In this document: positions 43,791 to 51,347 of the stretch, one piece after another
Position numbering within the stretch: position 1 is the stretch's first letter
Layout: each line of letters starts with the position of its first letter
Virus record (IMG/VR): IMGVR_UViG_3300017528_000567
Span: 124,001 to 188,000 of that record
From: a virus
Strand: one strand, 5' to 3'
Length of the DNA stretch: 64,000 bases
Notes under the pieces: generated by a model
Told to the model about the DNA's origin: nothing
Seen by the model: only the letters and a program-made list of their open reading frames with translations
Database searches by the model: none
Made by a program: the position numbers and the translations under genes

Positions 43791-44276
43791 CTAGGCTTGG
43801 ATCTGTGTCTGCGCAATCGTCTCCACTACCTCCTGTGCGCGAGCCTCAAGGTTCAAGCGCTGCGCGACTTCCACCATGCCGGAAAGCTCGTCCGTCCATG
43901 CGCCATGCCGGTTGAGGATCGACGTGAATTCCTTGACGTCTGCCTCACGCATCACCCACTTCATTGCGCCACTCTTCTCATCCTCGACGCCGGTGCACGA
44001 TTCGAGTAGGTGGTCTACGAGCGCATTACGCTGCCGCTCGGAGAGCTCGTTCCAGCCATCCAGCGCAACCTCCAGCAAGAAGTCCCGCTCCAATAGGAAC
44101 TCGAGTGCCCCTGATATCTTGCGGGCCTTACCGAGCACCGCCCGCCCCGCCTTCTTACCGGCCTTGTCCACGAAGATGTAGACAATGCGCGCTGTCGCGA
44201 GCTCAGGGTGATAGGTTGGGATCAAACGAAGCGCAATCTCTTCTACCGTTTCTGCTGGGCCGTATTCTCTAGCCAT
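43791..44276 (-). CDS. Degenerate phage metallopeptidase-like protein
   Basis: 161 residues. The fold follows the putative phage metallopeptidase family: TYHPELATARIVYIFVDKAG, LDGWNELSERQRNALVDH, KWVMREADVKEFTSILNRHG. In active members the segment after the WxxL...qR..LvDH region is HELxH. Here it is H89-L90-L91-E92-S93, so the catalytic Glu and second metal His are absent. The protein probably lacks protease activity. It lies between the primase and DnaX-like genes, 17 nt from each side. The family assignment is from recollection and would need a profile search. Confidence 0.6.
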   Translation of the reverse strand: MAREYGPAETVEEIALRLIPTYHPELATARIVYIFVDKAGKKAGRAVLGKARKISGALEFLLERDFLLEVALDGWNELSERQRNALVDHLLESCTGVEDEKSGAMKWVMREADVKEFTSILNRHGAWTDELSGMVEVAQRLNLEARAQEVVETIAQTQIQA

Positions 44277-44292
44277 CTGAAGTCTCCTATTT

Positions 44293-44982
44293 TCACCCGA
44301 GGGGGTCTTTAGCTCTGGTCAGCTCTTGGATGAACGGGATGAATCGCGAGTCGCCCCATGCTTCCCACAAGTCTCCCGGGTCCTTGACGCTGCCGGGTGT
44401 TGGATACGACACGATATACACCTCGAGCTCACCACCGTGATCTCGCGCGAAGCCCGCACAACCACGGCGACCCGCCGCATCCATGTCATACCCAACCCAA
44501 ACGCGGTCAACGACTCGTTTGAGCAGCCTCGCGAACCTGGGGTTGGCCCGAGCTGTCAGCGTGGCCACCACAGGGGCAAAGGCCCGTTGGATCGGAAATA
44601 GATCGAAGGCGCCTTCAACGATGAACGCTGAACGCGTCTCGCTCATGGGTTTGGCCGCCTGACCAAGCCCAAATAGACAAGCCTCATGCAGATCAGGCAG
44701 ATAGTCCGAATACCCAGACTTCCCCCGCTCGACATTGCGAACCTGGAACCCTTTGACCTCGCCGTGTGCATTGGTCAGCGGAAACAGCAGGACGTCCTTG
44801 GTCTTACCCGCCGCCCAGGCACGGAACTCGTCCGGCACCCCCTCGGGCAACTCGTTGTCCAGATAGCCAATCCCGTATTGGGCCATCTGGGAGTCAGAAA
44901 CTCCGCGGTCAAGCAGTGCGTCTCGGACCCGGTCGTCAACCCGAGTGACCGCATAGCCGACCAAATCATCCATCCAGCTCAT
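44293..44982 (-). CDS. DnaG-type primase catalytic core (TOPRIM)
   Basis: 229 residues from the ATG at 44982, which overlaps the upstream stop as ATGA; a longer frame to 45003 is not needed. Residues 15-110 resemble the N-terminal part of the DnaG core (ALLDRGVSDSQMAQYGIGYL, LFPLTNAHGEVKGFQVRNV). Residues 125-200 are TOPRIM: FIVEGAFDLFPIQ (EGxxD) and VWVGYDMDAAGRRG (DxD), with PGSVKDPGDLWEAWG at the end. No N-terminal CHC2 zinc-binding domain is present. It would synthesise RNA primers for lagging-strand replication, with the DnaX-like and clamp genes nearby. Confidence 0.8.
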   Translation of the reverse strand: MSWMDDLVGYAVTRVDDRVRDALLDRGVSDSQMAQYGIGYLDNELPEGVPDEFRAWAAGKTKDVLLFPLTNAHGEVKGFQVRNVERGKSGYSDYLPDLHEACLFGLGQAAKPMSETRSAFIVEGAFDLFPIQRAFAPVVATLTARANPRFARLLKRVVDRVWVGYDMDAAGRRGCAGFARDHGGELEVYIVSYPTPGSVKDPGDLWEAWGDSRFIPFIQELTRAKDPLG

Positions 44983-45512
44983 GGGGCCACTGCCACAAAG
45001 CAACGGTCCACACGATAGGCAAGCACGCCCACATAGTCCCCAACCCTGGTATGGAGCCCAGCCGCGGAGGGCTCAGCCACCAAGAGCGCGAGCCCATCGG
45101 AGAAGCCCCCGTCCAACACCCTCACGTCACCCGGGCCGCCCCCCAGCCACGGCCCGCCCACCAGGTGATAGGGCTTGACCCCGTGGTCCGACATCACGCG
45201 CAATGCCTCGCCCACGGTAGAGGCTGCAGAGCGCCAGCCGTTCACGTTTGTCCTGTCGAGCAGCACCCGATGGAACTCCTGCAAAAGCGTGCCTTCCTGT
45301 TTCACGGAACACTCCGAAAAGCCGTACCTTGCGTAGCCCGCGCTCGACACCCTGCTCTGTAAGAAGGTCCCGCGAGTCGTTGTAATCAGGAGAGGCTCAA
45401 TCGAGCGGTCCTGAACATCAACCTCGGAAGCGAGAGGCATCGAGTACCCAACTTGGCCGGCGCGCAGCCGATGCCTCTCTGTAATGAAGATCTCAGACAA
45501 TAGGGTGAGCAT
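44979..45512 (-). CDS. Unknown protein of the primase cluster
   Basis: 177 residues from the ATG at 45512, which follows GAGGGG; the longer frame to 45605 overlaps the upstream gene by over 90 nt and is rejected. Mixed alpha/beta with LTLLSEIFITERHRLRAGQV, a LLQEFHRVLLDRTNVNG block, VMSDHGVKPYHLVGG and GGGPGDVRVLDGGFSDGLAL. Cys at positions near 90 and 172. It overlaps the primase start by 4 nt, so a primase partner is possible. No family was recognised. Confidence 0.6.
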   Translation of the reverse strand: MLTLLSEIFITERHRLRAGQVGYSMPLASEVDVQDRSIEPLLITTTRGTFLQSRVSSAGYARYGFSECSVKQEGTLLQEFHRVLLDRTNVNGWRSAASTVGEALRVMSDHGVKPYHLVGGPWLGGGPGDVRVLDGGFSDGLALLVAEPSAAGLHTRVGDYVGVLAYRVDRCFVAVAP

Positions 45513-45514
45513 CT

Positions 45515-46033
45515 TCACCCCTCGGGGGGTAATAGGGCCGGGGCGGCGCGAACAAGGGGCTCTGGTCGGATTTGCAGTAGGCGAAAAAGAAGCGCCTTCC
45601 ACCATGGCAGCCTAGGGACCATCTCCGACCCAAGAGCCCACAGGAGACCGTAGACCTCTGGCAGGTTCGCGCTGACCCACTCAAGATCGCGGAGCTCCCC
45701 CTTGAACTGTTCCTCTAGCAGCGCCTTGTTAAGGACGGAGGAAAAATATGGACAACGCTTCGCATCGATCGGGTCCTCACAAATAGTCCCCGGCCACGAA
45801 GTAGGGTCCTCCGCACCCAACATACACAACCCGATCACCGGCAAGCTTTTGCCCGCGATACGGTTGTACTGCTCATTTTCCTCGCCAGCGACTTCTTTGC
45901 GGACATCCAGGGGGTGCCGGCGATTATGACGACAGAGGTGCGGGAGTCGAGCGCTAGCCTCCGCAACCCTCCGGTCAACTTCTAGAGTCAACAGGTAGCG
46001 TATTCGGTCTTGGACTTCCAGCTCGGTTCTCAT
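45515..46033 (-). CDS. Unknown protein with four conserved-looking cysteines
   Basis: 172 residues. Cysteines at 34 (PHLCRHNRRHPLD), 70 (IGLCMLG), 85 (GTICEDPID) and 94 (AKRCPYF), with two His after C34. The spacing C-x35-C-x14-C-x8-C fits a metal or Fe-S site more than a simple zinc finger. The C-terminal half is hydrophobic and helical with several Trp (LEWVSANLPEVYGLLWALGS, PRLPWWKALLFRLLQI). It lies one gene from the primase core, which lacks a zinc-binding domain, and overlaps the Rad50-C start by 4 nt. Function unknown. Confidence 0.6.
   Translation of the reverse strand: MRTELEVQDRIRYLLTLEVDRRVAEASARLPHLCRHNRRHPLDVRKEVAGEENEQYNRIAGKSLPVIGLCMLGAEDPTSWPGTICEDPIDAKRCPYFSSVLNKALLEEQFKGELRDLEWVSANLPEVYGLLWALGSEMVPRLPWWKALLFRLLQIRPEPLVRAAPALLPPEG
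45518..45523 (-). promoter_or_regulatory. Shine-Dalgarno for the unknown primase-cluster gene
   Basis: GAGGGG lies 5 nt before the ATG at 45512, with the TGA stop of the upstream gene (45517-45515) between them. It fixes the start and makes the two genes translationally coupled. Confidence 0.55.
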
Positions 46034-46698
46034 GACTTGCCCAACCTCTGCAGATCCACATGGGGGAGGCCCTCGGAACCGACACGCTCGGTAGCCCGAT
46101 ATGCAACGTTGGCGTGCTCCAAGAACGCAGGCTTGTGCGTGACCAAGAGAATAGAGAAGCCTGTCTTCTCGGCCAGCCCTTTCAGGAATGCCCCGGTCTG
46201 GTCAATGTAATCATCCGAGACGGCCGCCAAAGTCTCATCGAGCACGAGTAGCGGCCATTTTCCTAGGCGGGTCATGGTTAGGACTTTCAGAATCAGTGAG
46301 GCCACACTGCTCGGCCCACCCCCAAAAGCCTCCAGGGGGTGAGCTCTGATCGACACGCGCTTGTGGTCCTGCCGAAGGTAGAAATCGATGGCCACCTTGT
46401 TGTAGCGCTGCTGGACCTCTGCCTCGAACACCATCGTCTGATCGTCAAAGACTGCTCTCAGGCCCTCCGTGACCACCATTTCAATCGACCTGACATGTGC
46501 CATGACGAGCATGTCCATCAAGGACCGGAACAGCTCGCTCACCTTGGCAAGGACATCGAGCCTACGCGTGAGCTCGCCAACGTCCTTGCTCTTGGCCTCT
46601 CTGTCCTGCAGCAGTCTCCGGCGAAGCGTCTGGTGAGCGACAGCCGCTTGCCGCACTTCGATCAATCGATCCCGGGTGCGAACCTGGTCACTCGACAT
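46030..46698 (-). CDS. Rad50/SbcC-type ATPase, C-terminal half
   Basis: 222 residues. A short coiled coil (about residues 15-60) leads into the signature-like AFGGGPSSVASLILKVLTMT, Walker B WPLLVLDETLAAVSDDY (D-E at the usual positions), and an H-loop segment FSILLVTHKPAFLEHA. No Walker A is present. The complementary half with Walker A is encoded 3.4 kb away at 50107-51345, so the two would have to associate to form an ATP site. It overlaps the clamp gene upstream by 37 nt, ending KSDQVRTRDRLIEVR on its own frame. Confidence 0.75.
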   Translation of the reverse strand: MSSDQVRTRDRLIEVRQAAVAHQTLRRRLLQDREAKSKDVGELTRRLDVLAKVSELFRSLMDMLVMAHVRSIEMVVTEGLRAVFDDQTMVFEAEVQQRYNKVAIDFYLRQDHKRVSIRAHPLEAFGGGPSSVASLILKVLTMTRLGKWPLLVLDETLAAVSDDYIDQTGAFLKGLAEKTGFSILLVTHKPAFLEHANVAYRATERVGSEGLPHVDLQRLGKS

Positions 46699-47942
46699 TC
46701 ATACGCCCCCTTAGGTGGGTACTCCGTGTCTGCTGGCGGGTTATCGCTTAGGCCTCCGACGACCACGCCATCCTCACTCAGCAGGAAGCCATCGATCGTT
46801 CTGAACATGAAACGGTCCTTGGGCCGGCGCTCGTCAGCAGGGATCACCTTGATCCTGAACTCCACCTTGTCGCCGCGAATCCCCTCAAAAAGATGCAGCA
46901 TCTGGTTCACGTTTACGTTCATCGCCAGAGGCTCGGAGACCTTGACCTCGATCTTCTCCGTGGGCACCGGGTCAGAGGACAGCGTGTTGCTCTCCTCCGC
47001 ACTCGATAACCTGATGACCCCCGTAGCTGGATCAAAATGCATGCGGATCTTCGTCTTGGTCTTGTCCTTGTCCTTCGCCAAGCTGTCTCGCATGTACTTG
47101 AGCTGCGACCCGATCTGGTCACGGGCAACCCGGACGACCACCTCATCGGTCTTGGCGTAGTAGCTGAATTTCTTGTACTCGATCGTGTGCCGTGGCCAAC
47201 CGAGCACGTCGCCCCGCCCATTGATCATGTAGACCTTGGTGTCGGTCTGGTACGTCGAGACGTTCCCCGTGGAGCGGCCCAAGAAGGACTCGATCAAGCC
47301 CAGGTGCTGGGCTGGCAAGGACAGGTCCTTGTCCATGAAGGCCGGGCACTGCACGTAACAGATCTCTTTGCTGTTGGACGCGAGCATGTAGCCGTTCGCC
47401 CGTGCGAGCTCGGGGTCAGCGTTGCCAAAGATTCGAATCGTTTTGAAAACGTCCTGGTCAAGCACGTCCCCTGACTTAGGCAAAAAAGACTTTGCCAACC
47501 CGAGCCCGAACTGAAGGATCTTGATCGAGAACTCCTTCGGAGGCACCGACTCCTGCGCAGCGGCGATATCCCTCTCGAACATGTGGGTGCTTCGTGGGTC
47601 AAACGAGACCCGCTCATTAGAGCCCGACTCGCCGAACGTGTACTTGACCTTGCAAGCACCGTTCTCTTCAGTGGCCTTGAAGTTGATCGACCCAGAGATA
47701 TGACCCAACCCCTTGATGGCCTCAGAGGGTAGGATGAAGGCACCTTCGCCAGTTACATCAAAGATCGGGAATGACGAGCGCGCCTCGTGCTTGCCATCTC
47801 GCGAGTACACATCGCAGGTGTCCCGACGAACCATCATGAGATACCCGCCGCCCGTCTGCGGGGTGACTTGGGGGGCAACGATTGAGGCGATCCCGATCGC
47901 CCGGTTCAGAGCCGATGCGTCAACTGTGAATGTGATTTCCAT
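46662..47942 (-). CDS. Beta-sliding-clamp-like protein (DnaN-type)
   Basis: 426 residues, longer than the about 370 of bacterial DnaN. It starts with MEITFTVDASALNRAIGIAS, a typical clamp N-terminus, and contains GEGAFILPSEAIKGLGHISG and a conserved-looking third-domain region (VNVNQMLHLFEGIRGDKVEF, FMFRTIDGFLLSEDGV). The C-terminus TRFAPGID lacks the classic MPMRL end. It would tether the phage DNA polymerase. The presence of gamma, delta and delta-prime-like subunits nearby supports the call. The assignment is by pattern, not search. Confidence 0.7.
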   Translation of the reverse strand: MEITFTVDASALNRAIGIASIVAPQVTPQTGGGYLMMVRRDTCDVYSRDGKHEARSSFPIFDVTGEGAFILPSEAIKGLGHISGSINFKATEENGACKVKYTFGESGSNERVSFDPRSTHMFERDIAAAQESVPPKEFSIKILQFGLGLAKSFLPKSGDVLDQDVFKTIRIFGNADPELARANGYMLASNSKEICYVQCPAFMDKDLSLPAQHLGLIESFLGRSTGNVSTYQTDTKVYMINGRGDVLGWPRHTIEYKKFSYYAKTDEVVVRVARDQIGSQLKYMRDSLAKDKDKTKTKIRMHFDPATGVIRLSSAEESNTLSSDPVPTEKIEVKVSEPLAMNVNVNQMLHLFEGIRGDKVEFRIKVIPADERRPKDRFMFRTIDGFLLSEDGVVVGGLSDNPPADTEYPPKGAYECRVTRFAPGID

Positions 47943-47956
47943 CTGGGTCTCTCTCG

Positions 47957-48226
47957 TTACTTGATAGATGGGAAGCCTTGCAGAGCGTTCTCAACTTCTG
48001 CCAACTCTGCCTCATGCTTGGCGATCTCTTTCACCAACTCGGCCCGCGCTTGATCGCGAATCTGTGTGATCTGCTTTGGGTCAAACCCGGAGTCACGAAT
48101 CTCCTGTACGATCGCAGAAAGCTCATCCTTGCGCGCCTGTAATTGCCCAGCGGCGGTCGCCTTGCGCTGCATGACTTCGGCGTGGCGGCGCTGCAGAGCC
48201 TCAATACGCTTCTGAATCTCATCCAA
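47957..48226 (-). CDS. Small coiled-coil protein
   Basis: 89 residues, starting at TTG with AGGTGAG upstream. It is one long heptad-patterned helix (RIEALQRRHAEVMQRKATAA, ELSAIVQEIRDSGF, ELVKEIAKHEAELAEVENAL). It sits 14 nt upstream of the clamp-like gene. It could be a partner of the split Rad50 or the clamp, but no family is recognised. Confidence 0.6.
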   Translation of the reverse strand: MDEIQKRIEALQRRHAEVMQRKATAAGQLQARKDELSAIVQEIRDSGFDPKQITQIRDQARAELVKEIAKHEAELAEVENALQGFPSIK

Positions 48227-48243
48227 AACTCACCTCACCTAAA

Positions 48244-49140
48244 TCAAAAGCTGACGTCGCCCTCCTCTACACCGCGCTTTCGATCCGCTGTTCGCTGGGC
48301 CTTGAACTCATCCGACTGCACCTTCTTGCCCTCTTTGCACTGAGACAAAAACTTGCAAAACTTGCACATAAAGCCCGGCGTAGGAGGGAACAGCTGGAAG
48401 GGGTCAGCGCCTTGCTCGATCCGCTTGATAGCCACCCCCACCTCTTCCAGCGCCCCCACAACCGCGCCCCGCAGGTCTCTTAAGTCTTGAGTAGTCGGGG
48501 TGCTCCAATCCATGCTCTCAGCCGGTTCGGACCGCCAATAGAGAAACCCGACCTTGTCTGGGATGACTCCGTGCTTCATCTCGTAAAGCATCGAGTACCA
48601 TCGAAGCTGCCGATGATTCGTATAGGTGTCGCGGTACCTCGACCCCTTGCCGTCGACCAACACCAGGTCTTTGGTCTGAACCCGAGTCATCACAAAGTCG
48701 GCACGACCGCCGATACGATGCCCACCAAAGTCAACGTCCAGATTCAACTCTGCCTTGGCATCTAGGCCAATCAGACCATGCTGCCGTATGCTGCTCAACC
48801 CCCGAGGGATCGTAGTACGGACCTCGGAGATCACCTCATCTAGAGACTTGGTCCCCTCCTTCAGCGATGGGTCCTTCCAATTGAAGACCCCGCCCTTTTC
48901 GGTCTCCTTGGTAAGGATGCGCTCGATGGTCGGCGTAACCAACGCTTGAAGCCTCGCGGTAGTGTTCGACCGCCAGATCTCATCCCTATAGAAGGCCTCG
49001 AAGATCTTGCCTACAGCATCGCCGTAGAGCATGTTGACCCGGTTCTCTGGTTCCTCGAGCCGGACCTTGGCGATGTAGCCCAGGTAGTATGATTTGCGGC
49101 ACGACGCCAAAATGTCGTAGCCAGAATATGAAATATACAT
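48244..49140 (-). CDS. PD-(D/E)XK nuclease, Cas4/RecB-like, probable Fe-S
   Basis: 298 residues. Nuclease motifs: GGRADFV (D148), LVDGKG (D163-x-K165) and a Q-containing helix (NHRQLRWYSMLY, Q178). Fe-S ligands: C14 (ILASCRKSYY) with C259-x2-C262-x5-C268 (FMCKFCKFLSQC) at the C-terminus, the four-Cys arrangement of Cas4 and AddB-type nucleases. It probably degrades or nicks ssDNA ends and lies between the clamp-like gene and Mre11, with which it overlaps by one base. Position suggests a role in DNA end processing or recombination. Confidence 0.8.
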   Translation of the reverse strand: MYISYSGYDILASCRKSYYLGYIAKVRLEEPENRVNMLYGDAVGKIFEAFYRDEIWRSNTTARLQALVTPTIERILTKETEKGGVFNWKDPSLKEGTKSLDEVISEVRTTIPRGLSSIRQHGLIGLDAKAELNLDVDFGGHRIGGRADFVMTRVQTKDLVLVDGKGSRYRDTYTNHRQLRWYSMLYEMKHGVIPDKVGFLYWRSEPAESMDWSTPTTQDLRDLRGAVVGALEEVGVAIKRIEQGADPFQLFPPTPGFMCKFCKFLSQCKEGKKVQSDEFKAQRTADRKRGVEEGDVSF

Positions 49141-50114
49141 CAGCCGCCCCTCGGTTGAGCCAGGTACTTGAGCGCGAGCTCACGGACATCGGCCGCGAAG
49201 TCCATGGCCTCGATGTTCGATTCAATAGTCTTCGTGGGGTCGAAACTGGCGTCTGCCTGCAACAGTTGAACGAACGCGTCGATACTGCGGGCTTCAGCCT
49301 CACCCCGCTCTTTACGCTCCATGTCAAACACATCGGCAGCCGGAGCCACCACCAGCGGGTGTTCGGTCGTCTGAATCAGTGACGGCGAGAACTCCACCAA
49401 CGAAACCTTGGGAGCTCGCTCAGTGTTCTCTCTAGTGAGAGCGCCGCGCGACACGGCCCCCTGGTTCACGAAGCGTTTGCCGGCGAGCTCAACGATCCCT
49501 TGATCTCGGTGCCAGTGACCGAACATCCAAACATCCGGCCCGTCCGGCGTCGCCAGGTCGGCATATCGAAACACCGGCTCCCCGAAAAAGTCCTCTACTT
49601 TAGAGGGTGGGTTCTCACTTGCCAGGGCGTGCACTACGGCCACTAGGAAGTCGTCACCGGGTTTCTTCTGAATCGCGAGCAGATCAGCGAGTGACCTCCG
49701 CGGGTCATAGGGCACCCCGACCACCCGAACACGCAAGCCGCCATCCTCGAACACGGCCTCCCGCAAGTGGCGGAACACGCCGCAGCTGTACAGGACCCCG
49801 AGGGGCTGATGCTCGATGCTGGCCAGATTGTTGTACTCGAGATCGTGGTTGCCCTCGACACAGAACACGGGGCAGGGGTAGCCCTTGTGGAGCTCCGCCG
49901 TTTGGCGGATGGCCCCGTGGCTCGTTCGTCGCGCCGTCTTGATGTGAAAATAGTCGCCCCCATCAAGGACGGCAGTTGCGTCTCGCGCCTTGGCGAGCTG
50001 CCCGATCTGTTCAAGGTTGGACCAAATCTCAGCCGGGTAGTCGCCCTTCCACGATGCCGGGCTCTTGTCCGCGACGTGAGTATCAGTGCGGAAAACCAGA
50101 GCTACTCTAGGCAT
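49140..50114 (-). CDS. Mre11/SbcD-like nuclease subunit
   Basis: 324 residues. Metallophosphoesterase motifs in order: D11 and H13 (RTDTHVADKS), LDGGDYFHIK (Asp), VEGNHDLEY (Asn-His-Asp), VAVVHALA (His) and FGHWHRDQG (His-x-His). The C-terminal 100 residues are helical and less conserved. With the Rad50-type halves it would form a complex that opens and trims DNA ends, as gp47 does in T4. It overlaps the upstream gene by 8 nt and the nuclease gene downstream by one base. Confidence 0.85.
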   Translation of the reverse strand: MPRVALVFRTDTHVADKSPASWKGDYPAEIWSNLEQIGQLAKARDATAVLDGGDYFHIKTARRTSHGAIRQTAELHKGYPCPVFCVEGNHDLEYNNLASIEHQPLGVLYSCGVFRHLREAVFEDGGLRVRVVGVPYDPRRSLADLLAIQKKPGDDFLVAVVHALASENPPSKVEDFFGEPVFRYADLATPDGPDVWMFGHWHRDQGIVELAGKRFVNQGAVSRGALTRENTERAPKVSLVEFSPSLIQTTEHPLVVAPAADVFDMERKERGEAEARSIDAFVQLLQADASFDPTKTIESNIEAMDFAADVRELALKYLAQPRGG

Positions 50115-51345
50115 GGGCAGTCCCCCCGTGTAGATGCTCAGAGATCTGGATCGGTTGCCTGCAGGTTGGGCACACCGCCAGCGCTTTGAACTCTGCTAGT
50201 ACCGCTGCCACTTCTGCTTCAGCCGAATCCGTGGCCTTCTGCAGTTGAATCGCGGCAGTTTCTACACCGGACATTTTCGCCGCCCACCCGGACATTGTCC
50301 GGTAGGTCTCGTGCAGCGATACGAGCCGTGAGTTATCGGGCACGGTTGCGGCCTCAGCCGCTTTGAACTTCGCAAAGAAAGCCTTCATCGCAACAAGCTG
50401 GGACGTCCAGCTCTCAAGCCTGGAGCGGGTCGCCGCTTGAGCTGTGATGCGCGAAAGATCGGGGATCGATACGTCGGCAACACCTTTGAGCGCTGCCACT
50501 GATGCAGATTTGACCTGGATGAAATCAAGCCACCTAGTCAACGCCTTCAGCTTCGCCGATTGCTCCGTGACCTGTGCCAACGAACTGAGCTCGAGCTCCC
50601 CGATAGGCGCCAAAGCACTGATCGCACTGGTCACAGCTTCCGATGCTGCAGTGAGTCGATCGAGGGTCTTTAGCTTGGATTCGAGACTCGCGACCGCCTC
50701 GCCTCCCGCTTCAACAGCTTTGACCCGTGCGAGCACTGCATCCAGGTCGGCGTACAGCGCGAGCGTGTCGTCGAGCTCCTTGAGGTCCTTCTCCCGCACC
50801 CTGCGTGTGGCCGCAGATTCTCGCCGGTCCCGCTCAACCGCACGGGACGCATCGTTGATTTGGTCGAGCTTCGCAACATCCGACAGCACGTCTGCGACAG
50901 CTGTTCCCGAGCGATCCAATATGAACAACGGTCGAAACTGATCAGCCACCTGCAAGAGAGTCGCGGTCGTGTCGCCGCCGATGTGTATGGGCGCGAACCC
51001 GGGGCCGAGAAACTCAGGCGTACCTTTACCCACCACGGTGTGCTCAGTGCCGTTGTGGACGTAGCGATTGACCGAATCGCCCTTCTCCCAGAGCAGGTCC
51101 AGCCCGGGGCCTTGAAGCCGCACCGAGCAGAAGCATTTGCAGCTCTTGGAGCCCTTCAGGAGGCGCTGGCAGTCGGGACCGTGGCGAACGTACGTATCCG
51201 CGGGCGCGCCGGTCAGGGACGCCTTGATGGCCCTGACCAGCGCGCTCTTGCCGATGTTGCTCCGCCCAACCACCACAGAGAAGCCGTCGATATCGACGAC
51301 CCCGTCCTGGATGGATTGGAAGTCATGCACCTCGACACGAACCAT
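50107..51345 (-). CDS. Rad50/SbcC-type ATPase, N-terminal half with hook-like CxxC
   Basis: 412 residues. Walker A at 27-34 (GRSNIGKS) in a SMC/Rad50-like N-lobe (VHDFQSIQDGVVDIDGFSVV). A cysteine cluster follows (C59 and then CKCFC in GSKSCKCFC), unusual for this lobe. Residues about 145-385 are coiled coil (RDRRESAATRRVREKDLKEL, and others). The end has CPTCRQPI, a zinc-hook-like CxxC. There is no Walker B or signature motif, which are in the separate 46030-46698 gene. It overlaps Mre11 by 8 nt. Confidence 0.8.
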   Translation of the reverse strand: MVRVEVHDFQSIQDGVVDIDGFSVVVGRSNIGKSALVRAIKASLTGAPADTYVRHGPDCQRLLKGSKSCKCFCSVRLQGPGLDLLWEKGDSVNRYVHNGTEHTVVGKGTPEFLGPGFAPIHIGGDTTATLLQVADQFRPLFILDRSGTAVADVLSDVAKLDQINDASRAVERDRRESAATRRVREKDLKELDDTLALYADLDAVLARVKAVEAGGEAVASLESKLKTLDRLTAASEAVTSAISALAPIGELELSSLAQVTEQSAKLKALTRWLDFIQVKSASVAALKGVADVSIPDLSRITAQAATRSRLESWTSQLVAMKAFFAKFKAAEAATVPDNSRLVSLHETYRTMSGWAAKMSGVETAAIQLQKATDSAEAEVAAVLAEFKALAVCPTCRQPIQISEHLHGGTAHA

Positions 51346-51347
51346 TG

